Shown piece after piece: positions 6,901 through 13,976 of a stretch of DNA of 15,435 bases. The translations under genes and the position numbers were made by a program. This DNA is from Paludibacter sp. (lineage in GTDB: Bacteria > Bacteroidota > Bacteroidia > Bacteroidales > Paludibacteraceae), in assembly GCA_028748945.1 (NCBI GenBank), contig JAQTOL010000023.1, positions 1 through 15,435 on the forward strand, in the 5' to 3' direction. How positions within the stretch are numbered: the first letter of the stretch is position 1; the number at the start of each line of letters is the position of its first letter. The notes beneath the pieces are model-generated. The model was not told the DNA's origin, ran no database searches, and worked only from the letters and a program-made list of their open reading frames with translations.

Positions 6901-9422
6901 ATTGGATCCAAACTACTATTTTTAATATCAACACTATCAATCAAAGGTGTGGAATTTCCATTGCAATAAACCCCATAATTCGACGAATTTGTAATCGTAG
7001 AATTTTTTAGTTTTCCTGCTGCATTCTCGAAAGTAACTCCACCTTCATCAAGATTACCGGGATATTTAATTATTGCATTGTTAATCAAGCAAAAAGCATC
7101 ATCGCTGGTCGATCTGAATTTGATGGAGCTCCAGTCACCTGCAACAGGTGTCGATGCATTTCCATCGCCGTTGGTATCATAAGGGTTACCAGCATTATCG
7201 TCCTTGATGGAAGTAAATATAACTTTTTGATCAGGAGTTCCATTTACTTTTAATCCTCCATCAACGAATATACCGTATCCATCATTATTGTTAATTGCCT
7301 TAATAACAACGCCCGGATCAATATTTACATAAGTGCCTGAATTGATTGTCATATCGGACAACAATACGTAAGTGATATTCGTAAATCCGGCAACATCCCG
7401 TTTCTTGATGGTCCCGTTCAAACAGACGTTTCCGCCAATTAAGCCCAATGCATTCCAACCTACATTGGTATAAGTTATACCCGAAATGGTTGGATTGGAT
7501 GGTCCTGAAATATTGATAGGGGTGTTGAGAATATTCACCATCTGATTGTTTGACAGAACCGGACTGGCCGAACGATAACAGGAAACTGCATAATGCAAAT
7601 CCTTAAACTCGCAGTTGGAGATTGTAGGACTTGCATCAATAATTCCTATTGCCGTATTGTTAACATACTCTGTTACGCTGCATGATGAAAATGGATACCA
7701 ATTAATCTGAGCATATTTAACACGGCAATAATTCATTGTTCCACCACTACCGGGATTGAAGATAATGCCACCCCAGTCGCTCACTACAGGCGAAGTTACA
7801 GTTCCATCTTTATTGCAGTCGGCAGGATAACCGTAGTTATCATCCCTTGCCGAAGTAAAATTAATCATACTGTCAGCAGTAGCATTTGCTATCAGGTTTC
7901 CATTTACAATAATCCGGTGAGTATACCAATCGCCGGAATACGATTTAACGGTAATTCCTTTGTTAATAGTCAGTGTCTTACCGCTTGGGACGGTTATTTC
8001 GTCCAGTATCAAATACGTAATATTGGGAACATCGGTAAAAGTTCTGACTTTCAAGGTTCCATCAGCCAACATCTCGCCACCAATTATACCAATAGCATCA
8101 TAAGCATTATCCGAAAATGATAGTGTGTTAGTACTCATTGTTGGATTAGCTTCGAACGACATAGCCAACGGAGTCATTTGGCTGGATCCAATCGTATTAT
8201 TTGTCAGCACAGGATTGGATGTTCCCTGCATATAAACACCGATATAATTATTCGAAATCTCGCATAAATCTATTATTGGTGATGCATTGATTGTGTTGAC
8301 TCCTCCTTTGTTTCCCGAACCGGCATAGCGAATCATGCAACGACGTAATAAACAACCGGTATCAGAACTGGCATCCTGAAAATAGATACCATTCCAGTTT
8401 TGCGACTGTGGAGCCGTTGAAGTTCCATCTTTATTAGTGTCTCCACCCCAATTATCGTCCTGATATGAGGTGAAAAATATATTCTCTCCAACTGCAGCAT
8501 TAGCAATGAGAGCACCTTCAACACTCAAACTGGTACCATTGTAAAACTTGAGTATATTACTTGAACCTATAATTAGACTACCTGTTTCCTGTATAGTAAA
8601 CCATGAAAATAAGTATGGAATATCTACAACCGGAAGTGTCATGACATGATATAAATTACCAAAATTCATCCTTACGGCAGTCATATTATTTCCACTAAAA
8701 TTATTCAGTCCTCCTACAGTCAGATCTGCGTAATTATTATAGGTTATAGGATAATTACATGAACTAATAATTAAATCGGCTATACTCACATGAGCGTTTT
8801 CATTCAATCCTAATCCATTATTATAATTTAGAATATGAACTCCTTCCAGAGTTACATGTGAATCATTGTTTGACAGTATACCATCGCAGTAATTCAATGC
8901 GTTCGAGCTGGTTGAACTGATTGTACCATTGGTCATGTGTAGAACACCGGGAGCATCAATAGTGATGGCATTATTTGAAAAATTTGTCACATTGGTATTA
9001 TTCAGGGTTGCTGTTCCTTTATTGACAGAAAGCTCCGAACCATAAGCAATTTCACAATCAGTAAGGTTTATACTACCGGTGTTCCAGTAGTCTCCAATTT
9101 GGATCTGACCCCAATTGCCGGGTTGAGGACTTACATTGCTGGAAGTGAAAGTGACATTTGTGGCGTTCAATGTACCATTGACGTACAAATTTGCAGAGTT
9201 ATTGAATTTTACCGTTACACCTGACTGAATAGTCAGAGTAAATCCCGATTGCACAGTTAGATAAGAAGGAATCACATATGGGCTTCCGCTCAAATCTAAT
9301 ATTGAGTCTTTAGAAATTGTACCCGTAAGCTCGGTTTGTGCAAAAAGTGGTAAGACCATCAAGCAGGAGAACGAAAAGAATAAAACAATTCTTTTCGTGA
9401 GTTTAGATAAGATTGTTTTCAT
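3957..9422 (-). CDS. Giant right-handed beta-helix protein with dockerin, cohesin-like module and T9SS domain
   Basis: This 1821-aa protein is predicted to be secreted and surface-attached or released. Residues 1-29 are a signal peptide (LPLFAQ-T). Residues about 45-265 are a first beta-helix portion. Residues 267-1510 hold six units of about 200-215 residues, each starting near an (N/D)IxY segment, then a VNG-like strand, FTSxxDD, a Ca-loop-like DxNxDG segment, and PbH1-type turns (NASPxxxNC, GVYxxGxSNPV). A CWWGSNAGP motif typical of such helices lies at 1476-1484. Next come a dockerin-like pair of loops (1519-1582, each AYDASLxL), a cohesin-like module (about 1589-1718) and a T9SS domain (1735-1821, LYPNPF start). 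It is first in an operon, 11 nt before the three-cohesin gene. No catalytic residues of polysaccharide lyases are recognisable, so adhesion, structure or polysaccharide binding are all possible. Pairing with the downstream protein is inferred. Confidence 0.85.
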   Translation of the reverse strand: MKTILSKLTKRIVLFFSFSCLMVLPLFAQTELTGTISKDSILDLSGSPYVIPSYLTVQSGFTLTIQSGVTVKFNNSANLYVNGTLNATNVTFTSSNVSPQPGNWGQIQIGDYWNTGSINLTDCEIAYGSELSVNKGTATLNNTNVTNFSNNAITIDAPGVLHMTNGTISSTSSNALNYCDGILSNNDSHVTLEGVHILNYNNGLGLNENAHVSIADLIISSCNYPITYNNYADLTVGGLNNFSGNNMTAVRMNFGNLYHVMTLPVVDIPYLFSWFTIQETGSLIIGSSNILKFYNGTSLSVEGALIANAAVGENIFFTSYQDDNWGGDTNKDGTSTAPQSQNWNGIYFQDASSDTGCLLRRCMIRYAGSGNKGGVNTINASPIIDLCEISNNYIGVYMQGTSNPVLTNNTIGSSQMTPLAMSFEANPTMSTNTLSFSDNAYDAIGIIGGEMLADGTLKVRTFTDVPNITYLILDEITVPSGKTLTINKGITVKSYSGDWYTHRIIVNGNLIANATADSMINFTSARDDNYGYPADCNKDGTVTSPVVSDWGGIIFNPGSGGTMNYCRVKYAQINWYPFSSCSVTEYVNNTAIGIIDASPTISNCEFKDLHYAVSCYRSASPVLSNNQMVNILNTPINISGPSNPTISGITYTNVGWNALGLIGGNVCLNGTIKKRDVAGFTNITYVLLSDMTINSGTYVNIDPGVVIKAINNNDGYGIFVDGGLKVNGTPDQKVIFTSIKDDNAGNPYDTNGDGNASTPVAGDWSSIKFRSTSDDAFCLINNAIIKYPGNLDEGGVTFENAAGKLKNSTITNSSNYGVYCNGNSTPLIDSVDIKNSSLDPIAMSLTANPSFSHIAFVSNYSQAIKIIEGTLSTRATLAPRTMAGIANIAYVVDKLTISSNAKLTILPDVVVKFRGDSWPYNTYIIVNGNLIANGTPTSKIYFTSFNDDSKGGDSNNNGNTTAPAKGDWGQPYYVRPGGIKFVDNSMVSDTVNSLKYCEISYASSGVRIENSHASIENSVLQLCQYFGAVVVGSANPEFVNCQFYNINFSPIELSMFSNPTFINCSALNVGYMALTVIQETYSKSDTIPIRDFGGYTNISYLLKSPCNINSGATITIPAGVVFKSTAGISSEEYTWNQANGFIVNGKLIIQGTTANPVVFTSALDDSYGNPADMNQNGSATLPPTDRNGDWITFNDVSDDLSSINHAIFKYGNNGIINQSASPSLKNLRFENLYCGVDMNGVSAPRIDSCTFHNLQNYPMQISLVSYPASTVGNLISGSTYKVIKVRDEILTQDITLPKRNFGGKNNIPYYFENYKIGTSASLTIDPGVICKFRKQWNWWDTYGMEVSRGLIALGGATPDSTIVFTSIFDDFYGGDSNSDSTTTTPATSDWSGLVYTDQSLDPLCKMKNCIIRYAEQGINTVNASPSFTNCYFNLNDYGVYATGASNPVFANCDFNENRYYAIKNVDKSFDIMASNCWWGSNAGPIQTDGTTDESHDQEYVTTHVDFTPWKTTGVINPLMGDVSLNGLIQAYDASLVLKHAATLLTLSPAQQQVADVSGTAGITAYDASLILQYVVGMDATFPINKVKKSTLELSSVALSIGSASVDNSNEFTVPLSVANMDGLLGADIKLKFNPQYLEAVAVENLLSSMFMEFNIDNVTGLITIAMARSVSLNGSGTLANLKLKAIATSSIVTDISVEKFLANEKDFTFAATPGSITIMKSGTGFATTLADKSQGMAALYPNPFKDEARLVYQLDENSKWVKFDIFNLLGQKVAGLVDEYKTQGTYSIKITNKDYPLESGTYVIRMQTANYTDSQLFQVSK
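4677..4868 (-). other. Dockerin-like domain with degenerate calcium loops
   Basis: Residues 1519-1582 of the beta-helix protein contain two EF-hand-like segments, GDVSLNGLIQAYDASLVLKH and DVSGTAGITAYDASLILQYV. At loop positions 1, 3, 5, 9 and 12 they carry D-S-N-Q-D (D1521 to D1532) and D-S-T-T-D (D1555 to D1566). The end Asp residues are kept, but positions 3 and 5, usually N/D in classical type I dockerins, are S, N or T. The AYDASLxLxY helix start is typical of many non-clostridial dockerins. Confidence 0.75.
4893..8624 (-). repeat. Six tandem long beta-helix repeats with Ca-loop-like insertions
   Basis: Within the 1821-aa protein the (N/D)IxY start recurs at residues 267, 467, 682, 887, 1097 and 1306. 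The acidic loop recurs with its first Asp at 328, 535, 749, 953, 1172 and 1375. Loop sequences are DTNKDGTSTAP, DCNKDGTVTSP, DTNGDGNASTP, DSNNNGNTTAP, DMNQNGSATLP and DSNSDSTTTTP, each about 5-8 residues after a DD pair and shortly before an NW or DW. Spacing between loops is 203-219 residues. The units are clearly diverged at the protein level, so this is an old duplication rather than a recent array. Confidence 0.85.
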
Positions 9423-10095
9423 ATTTTTCTTTTAAAATCTAAAGTTATGACAAGATTTTTTTACGTATTTCGGGATGTAGTAAAGGGAAAAAGTCCCTAG
9501 AACTATTTTTTTTAGACAGCTTAAACTGTTCGATGAGGTGATAATCTTTTCAGATTAAATGATCACATATTGACTTTGAAAAGCCATATGTCATTGGATA
9601 CTAATTAAATAAATATATAATACCTGTAAAAAAAACAGATATTTTTCAATTAGTTTACGGAGCCAGTTCTGTTTGAGTATGAAGTTCTAATTGTTTCTCT
9701 AATCAGGAGTGTAAGAGAAATGTTGTGCTTTTGATATTCCATAGATTCAATTAATTAGGTAAATAAATCGGAATTACTAAAACAAAAAGAGAAAGCTTTG
9801 TATGTTTATAACAACTGCAAATTTAATAAGTTTTTGAGAGAAGGTGAAATAATTATATTTTTTTACACAATTAAGAAGTTTTGAAAGCCGGATGAAATGA
9901 AAATAATAACTGTAAATTATTTTTGTACAATTAGAGAAAAATTTCCGCAAATAGATCGTAATTTCTGTTTTTTATTTATAACTTTGCTGCCAATACAATG
10001 AATAGAGGTTTTTCTGGCATTTAACAACTTCAGATAGAGCATTTTCCTTATTTTTAATATATCATTTCCAAACAATCTATTTATCAAACATACTT
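9423..10095. promoter_or_regulatory. 673-bp AT-rich divergent intergenic region
   Basis: This region separates the leftward beta-helix operon from the rightward hydrogenase operon and has no ORF worth calling. Visible elements are a GGGA/TCCC-type hairpin (9484-9498), a near-palindrome ACAGCTTAAACTGT (9516-9529), a short hairpin with an A-rich loop near 9618-9641, a perfect 7-bp inverted repeat TTTCTCT/AGAGAAA (9694-9700 and 9714-9720), and an imperfect direct repeat (9851-9877 and 9915-9938). A TAnnTTTG-like minus-strand match TAACTTTA (9447-9440) lies 18 bp before the leftward ATG but deviates at the last base. A second exact minus-strand match, TAAATTTG (9825-9818), is far upstream. Nothing matches a known riboswitch that I can recognise. 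Confidence 0.5.
9979..9986 (+). promoter_or_regulatory. Likely -7 promoter box of the hydrogenase operon
   Basis: TAACTTTG is an exact TAnnTTTG match on the strand of the hydrogenase genes. Transcription from about 9993 would give a leader of roughly 100 nt before hydC. Another exact match (TATTTTTG, 9918-9925) lies 61 bp further upstream. Neither has an obvious TTTG -33 element at the usual spacing, so which is used cannot be told. Confidence 0.45.
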
Positions 10096-10614
10096 ATGTA
10101 TCCACAAATCACAGCAGCCATTCCCGAAATAGTTCTTGATGAAATCATTTTGAAGTACAGGGATAAACCCGGAATGTTACTTTCAACATTGGAAGAAGTG
10201 CAGGAAATAAATCCGTTGAAGTTTCTTTCAAAAGAGACTTTATCCGTAGTTTCCAGAAAATTAAATGTTCCCTACACGCAGGTTTATAGTGTGGCTACTT
10301 TTTACTCGTTTTTTAATTTAAAACCGCAGGGAAAGCACAGCATCATTGTTTGTCGCGGAACGGCATGTCATACCAAAGGCTCCAAAGCTTTGCTCAATGA
10401 AGTGGGTCCCATCCTGGGGCTCGGAACTGAGGAAATTGAAATTGATCCTTCGTTTACTACTCCTGATAATTTATTTACCATTAAAACAGTTGCCTGTTTT
10501 GGACAGTGTGCTCAGTCGCCTGTTGTGGCGGTGGATGGAATTATGTACAGCAATGTAAATTCCCAGAAACTACTGAAAATATTAAAGAAAGTAAAGTCGA
10601 ACCCAAATGCCTGA
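10096..10614 (+). CDS. hydC: NuoE-like [2Fe-2S] subunit of NAD(P)-linked [FeFe] hydrogenase
   Basis: This 172-aa cytoplasmic protein has the thioredoxin-like ferredoxin fold of the complex I 24-kDa (NuoE) family, called HydC or HndA in multimeric [FeFe] hydrogenases. The cluster ligands are C86 and C91 (CRGTAC, C-x4-C) and C134 and C138 (CFGQC, C-x3-C), all present. The N-terminal helical part (about 9-60) and the conserved VYSVATFYSFFNLKPQGKH stretch (63-81) fit the family, and the length is normal. No other complex I genes accompany it; the neighbours are a NuoF-like fusion and a [FeFe] hydrogenase catalytic subunit, so it belongs to a soluble hydrogenase complex. By analogy with HydABC it sits beside the FMN subunit and contributes one [2Fe-2S] cluster. 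No Shine-Dalgarno is seen, which is usual in Bacteroidota. The next gene starts 160 bp later. Confidence 0.92.
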   Translation: MYPQITAAIPEIVLDEIILKYRDKPGMLLSTLEEVQEINPLKFLSKETLSVVSRKLNVPYTQVYSVATFYSFFNLKPQGKHSIIVCRGTACHTKGSKALLNEVGPILGLGTEEIEIDPSFTTPDNLFTIKTVACFGQCAQSPVVAVDGIMYSNVNSQKLLKILKKVKSNPNA

Positions 10615-10628
10615 ATTTTGAAGAAACA

Positions 10629-10652
10629 CCCTGACCTAAAGGGGAATTTTTT
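10629..10652 (+). terminator. Weak terminator- or attenuator-like hairpin after hydC
   Basis: CCCT (10629-10632) can pair with AGGG (10640-10643) over a 7-nt loop, and a run of six T follows at 10647-10652. It begins 14 nt after the hydC stop. The stem is only 4 bp, so it may cause partial termination or serve as an mRNA 3' end at most. The remaining 120 bp up to the next gene holds no convincing promoter box. Confidence 0.3.
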
Positions 10653-10774
10653 CGAACAGACTTTACTTTATAAATTATTACAACAAAATATTTACGTTGA
10701 AGTTAACCCGTTTCCTTACCGGTTATTCTGATTATTAATCAAGAGGGTTAGTGGTTCTTAAATAATAAAGCAAT

Positions 10775-13700
10775 ATGAACGCAACAAAACTAGAAATCTT
10801 AAGACAGCAGAGTTTAGAAAATATACTTCCTTCCACACCCATGATAATGGTTGGAATGGGCACGTGTGGAATTGGTAATGGTGCCGATTTGATTTTTAAT
10901 CGTCTTCAGGAAGAAATTGAATCCAATAACTTCGAATGTAAATTAAAAATAACCGGATGTTTTGGATTTTGTTCTCAGGAACCGCTTGTAACTGTTTATC
11001 AGCCGGGAAAACCCTTATTGGTTTATAGTCAGGTGAGTGAAAAAGATACTTCCGGTATTGTCAAAGGATTGATTAAAGGGAAAGTTTATACAAAGAATAT
11101 ACTTTGCCGCATAGATTCATGGAATCACCAAACAGCAGAAATTAAGTATGGAAAAGACTATGAAGATATTCCTCATTGGGACGAGATTCCATTCTTCAAA
11201 GGGCAGAAAAAAATAGTTTTACGCAATGCCGGACTTATCGATCCTGAGTCAATAAATGATTATATAGCCATTGGCGGTTATCATGCTTTTACAAAAGCCC
11301 TGTATACTATGTCTTCATCGGAGGTTATAGGCGAAGTGCTGGAATCTAAACTCAGGGGACGGGGAGGCGCCGGCTATCCTACCGGTAAAAAATGGACGGT
11401 TTTACATCAGGCTGTTTCAGATGAAAAGTATCTTATCTGCAACGCGGATGAAGGTGACCCTGGTGCGTACATGAACCGTAACGAGATTGAAAGTGATCCG
11501 CATTCGATTATAGAAGGGATGTTGATAGGTGGATATGCAATGGGTGCTACTCATGGAATTGTTTATATGCGTGCTGAATATCCGTTGGCAGTTAAGCGGC
11601 TTAAAATTGCTATTGAACAGGCTAAAGAATTTCGATTTTTAGGCAATAATATTCTTGGATTAGGTTACGATTTTAATCTGGAAGTTGTTGAAGGAGCCGG
11701 TGCATTTGTTTGCGGGGAAGAAACTGCACTGATTGCATCCATCGAAGGGAAAGCGGGACGTCCTGTCCCACGACCACCTTATCCATCGCAAAGGGGATTA
11801 TATGGAAAACCTACGAGCATCAATAATGTGGAAACATGGTGTAATATCCCCGTTATTATTGAAAAAGGGAGTAAATGGTTTACTGAAACCGGTTCGGCAA
11901 ATAGTAAAGGAACAAAAGTTTTTTCGTTGGTTGGTAAGGTGAAAAATACCGGATTGGTAGAATTACCTTTAGGTTCAACCATCGAACAGTTTGTATTTCA
12001 GATTGGAGAAGGAACCGGAAATTCAAAACGGGTAAAAGCCGTTCAAACAGGCGGACCTTCGGGTGGATGCATCCCGTTGGAACATTTCTCAACTCCTGTT
12101 GATTATGAATCTTTGTCAGGTTTGGGAGCCATTATGGGGTCAGGAGGAATGGTTGTGATGGATCAGGATAATTGTATGGTTGATGTGGCCCGGTATTTTC
12201 TTGAATTTAATTCGGCGGAATCATGTGGAAAATGTACACCTTGCCGTGAAGGACTATCCCAGGCTTTGGCTATTCTTACCAAAATAACGAAAGGAAAAGG
12301 GACGCATGAGGATATTACAATGCTTGAGCTGTTAAGCAGAACAATTAAAGATACAGCAATTTGTGGATTGGGACAAACCGCTCCGAATCCAATTCTTACC
12401 ACACTGAAATATTTCAGACAGGAATATGAAGAACATATACAAGCCGGGCGTTGCTATGCCGGAACATGTGAATCCTTATATCTGGCTTTGTGCGAAAACA
12501 GTTGTCCGCTTCATATGAATATTCCCGGTTATATTGAACTCATAAAGGAAGATCGGATTGAAGAGGCTTTTGAACTTACCTTACGTGATAATCCGATTCC
12601 CGGAACAATAGGACGAATCTGTCATTTCCATTGTCAGATGCGTTGCCGTCGTGATCAATTGGATGAGCCGGTTTCGCAGGGTGAAATCCATCGTTATCTG
12701 GCGGATACTATGTACAAACTGGGAAAGGAGAGCGAGATATACAATAAGTTGATCAAAGAAAAACTTTCTTCCACCGGAAAACAAATTGCCATTGTCGGTG
12801 CCGGGCCGGCCGGACTCACAGCTGCTTATTACCTGATCAGGTTGGGTCATGCAGTGACAGTTTACGATGCTTTTCCTGAAGCTGGGGGCGTTGTCCGGTT
12901 TGGTATTCCGCAATACCGTTTACCAAAATCTGTATTACAAAAGGAAGTTGAATTTATCAAGAAACTGGGTGTAAAATTCGTATTTAATCAGAAATTAGGG
13001 GAAAATCTGTCGTTTGATTATTTAAGTAACGAATATGATGCGGTTTATCTCGCTATTGGAGCGTGGAAAGATATTGATCTGAATATTCCGGGCGAAAACA
13101 TAGCTGGTGTTTTTGCAGGTACCGATTTTTTAAAAGAACATGCTTTAGGTAAAACCCCGAAACTCGGTCAGCGGGTTGTTGTTATTGGTGCAGGAAATGT
13201 TGCCATCGATGCAGCACGAAGTATATGGCGAATGGGAAAAGAAGTGACAGTGGTTTACCGTCGTGAAAAAGCGGATATGCCGGCCAATGCAGCCGAAATA
13301 TTTGAATCGGAAGCTGAAAAAATCAACTATCATTTTCTGGCTGCTCCCAGCGAAATTATTTCGGATAAAACCGGACATGTGAAATCGCTGAAAGTTGAAG
13401 TGATGAAGGGTGGAAGTATTGATGCTTCGGGAAGAAGAAGGCCGGTATCGACCGGTAGATTCGAAGAAATCCCGTGTGATTCAATTATTCTGGCAGTGGG
13501 CGAGCGTGTCGATAATTATTTTATTACAGAAGAAGGTCTGAAACTTGAAACACGGAAAGATGGACGGTTAATTGTCGATCCTTTTACATTCCAAACTTCA
13601 CTTCCGGGAGTATTTGCCGGTGGTGATGCCGTTACCGGGCCGGCTACTGCGGCTGAAGCTATGGGGATGGCAAAAAAAGCTGCCGAATCAATTGATTTTA

Positions 13701-13915
13701 TATTGATGAAGGAAAAAAGATTCCATAAGTTATTCAGAACTTTCGAATATGCTAACAGGGTTCCCATTAATCCGAAGAAAAGCGCAAAGAATAGGTCTGA
13801 AAAACTTACGGTAGAAGAGCGGATTGGAAATTTCCAGGAAGTGGAAATCGGCTATTCAGGTGAACAGGCCAGAAATGAAGTAAACAGATGTTTGAGATGT
13901 GACGTAAAATGCTAA
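10775..13915 (+). CDS. hydB: HydB (NuoF-like) fused to GltD/NfnB-type flavoprotein
   Basis: This 1046-aa protein is predicted to be the NAD(H)-reactive diaphorase subunit of an [FeFe] hydrogenase complex, extended by a second flavin/NADPH module. Residues about 22-105 are a thioredoxin-like ferredoxin domain (C31, C62, C66). The NuoF core has RGRGGAGYPTGKKW (194-207) and NADEGDPGAYMNR (223-235) for FMN/NADH, GAGAFVCGEETALI (307-320), an SLBB-like part, and the [4Fe-4S] ligands C484, C487, C490 and C530. In place of the usual HydB ferredoxin tail comes a GltD-type Fe-S domain (C560, C565, C573, C577, C616, C620, C624). It is followed by an FAD-binding GAGPAG (675-680), an NAD(P)H-binding GAGNVA (805-810) with YRR (828-830), and the FAD motif GVFAGGD (945-951). 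The tail CLRCDVKC (1039-1046) adds three Cys. GxGxxA plus paired Arg suggests NADPH (inference). Residues 540-570 read through continuously, so this is a true fusion with no frameshift. A relationship to Sporomusa-type Nfn (Stn) transhydrogenases is possible. Confidence 0.9.
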   Translation: MNATKLEILRQQSLENILPSTPMIMVGMGTCGIGNGADLIFNRLQEEIESNNFECKLKITGCFGFCSQEPLVTVYQPGKPLLVYSQVSEKDTSGIVKGLIKGKVYTKNILCRIDSWNHQTAEIKYGKDYEDIPHWDEIPFFKGQKKIVLRNAGLIDPESINDYIAIGGYHAFTKALYTMSSSEVIGEVLESKLRGRGGAGYPTGKKWTVLHQAVSDEKYLICNADEGDPGAYMNRNEIESDPHSIIEGMLIGGYAMGATHGIVYMRAEYPLAVKRLKIAIEQAKEFRFLGNNILGLGYDFNLEVVEGAGAFVCGEETALIASIEGKAGRPVPRPPYPSQRGLYGKPTSINNVETWCNIPVIIEKGSKWFTETGSANSKGTKVFSLVGKVKNTGLVELPLGSTIEQFVFQIGEGTGNSKRVKAVQTGGPSGGCIPLEHFSTPVDYESLSGLGAIMGSGGMVVMDQDNCMVDVARYFLEFNSAESCGKCTPCREGLSQALAILTKITKGKGTHEDITMLELLSRTIKDTAICGLGQTAPNPILTTLKYFRQEYEEHIQAGRCYAGTCESLYLALCENSCPLHMNIPGYIELIKEDRIEEAFELTLRDNPIPGTIGRICHFHCQMRCRRDQLDEPVSQGEIHRYLADTMYKLGKESEIYNKLIKEKLSSTGKQIAIVGAGPAGLTAAYYLIRLGHAVTVYDAFPEAGGVVRFGIPQYRLPKSVLQKEVEFIKKLGVKFVFNQKLGENLSFDYLSNEYDAVYLAIGAWKDIDLNIPGENIAGVFAGTDFLKEHALGKTPKLGQRVVVIGAGNVAIDAARSIWRMGKEVTVVYRREKADMPANAAEIFESEAEKINYHFLAAPSEIISDKTGHVKSLKVEVMKGGSIDASGRRRPVSTGRFEEIPCDSIILAVGERVDNYFITEEGLKLETRKDGRLIVDPFTFQTSLPGVFAGGDAVTGPATAAEAMGMAKKAAESIDFILMKEKRFHKLFRTFEYANRVPINPKKSAKNRSEKLTVEERIGNFQEVEIGYSGEQARNEVNRCLRCDVKC

Positions 13916-13976
13916 AACCCCGAATCCACAATTCCATCTAATGGGGACAGGGGTAGTAGATTAAATATATACCAAT
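13916..13976 (+). other. Short hydB-hydA spacer with CCCC/GGGG inverted repeat
   Basis: CCCC (13918-13921) can pair with GGGG (13943-13946) across a 21-nt loop. The second arm lies in TCTAATGGGGAC, which resembles CCTAAAGGGGAA in the hydC-hydB spacer (9 of 12 positions). There is no T-run, so read-through into hydA is expected. Confidence 0.35.

Noticed and set aside
4893..8624. CRISPR array or recent DNA tandem repeat
   Set aside because: The repetition is at the protein level with long, diverged units; there are no short identical DNA repeats with spacers.
9423..10095. Rex- or FNR-type operator near the hydrogenase promoter
   Set aside because: Only a lone TTAACAA half-site near 10021 was seen, and no full dyad matching either consensus.
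10096..13915. Respiratory complex I (nuoE/nuoF) operon
   Set aside because: No other nuo genes are present, the NuoF-like protein has an extra ferredoxin domain and a GltD-type fusion, and an [FeFe] hydrogenase catalytic gene follows directly.
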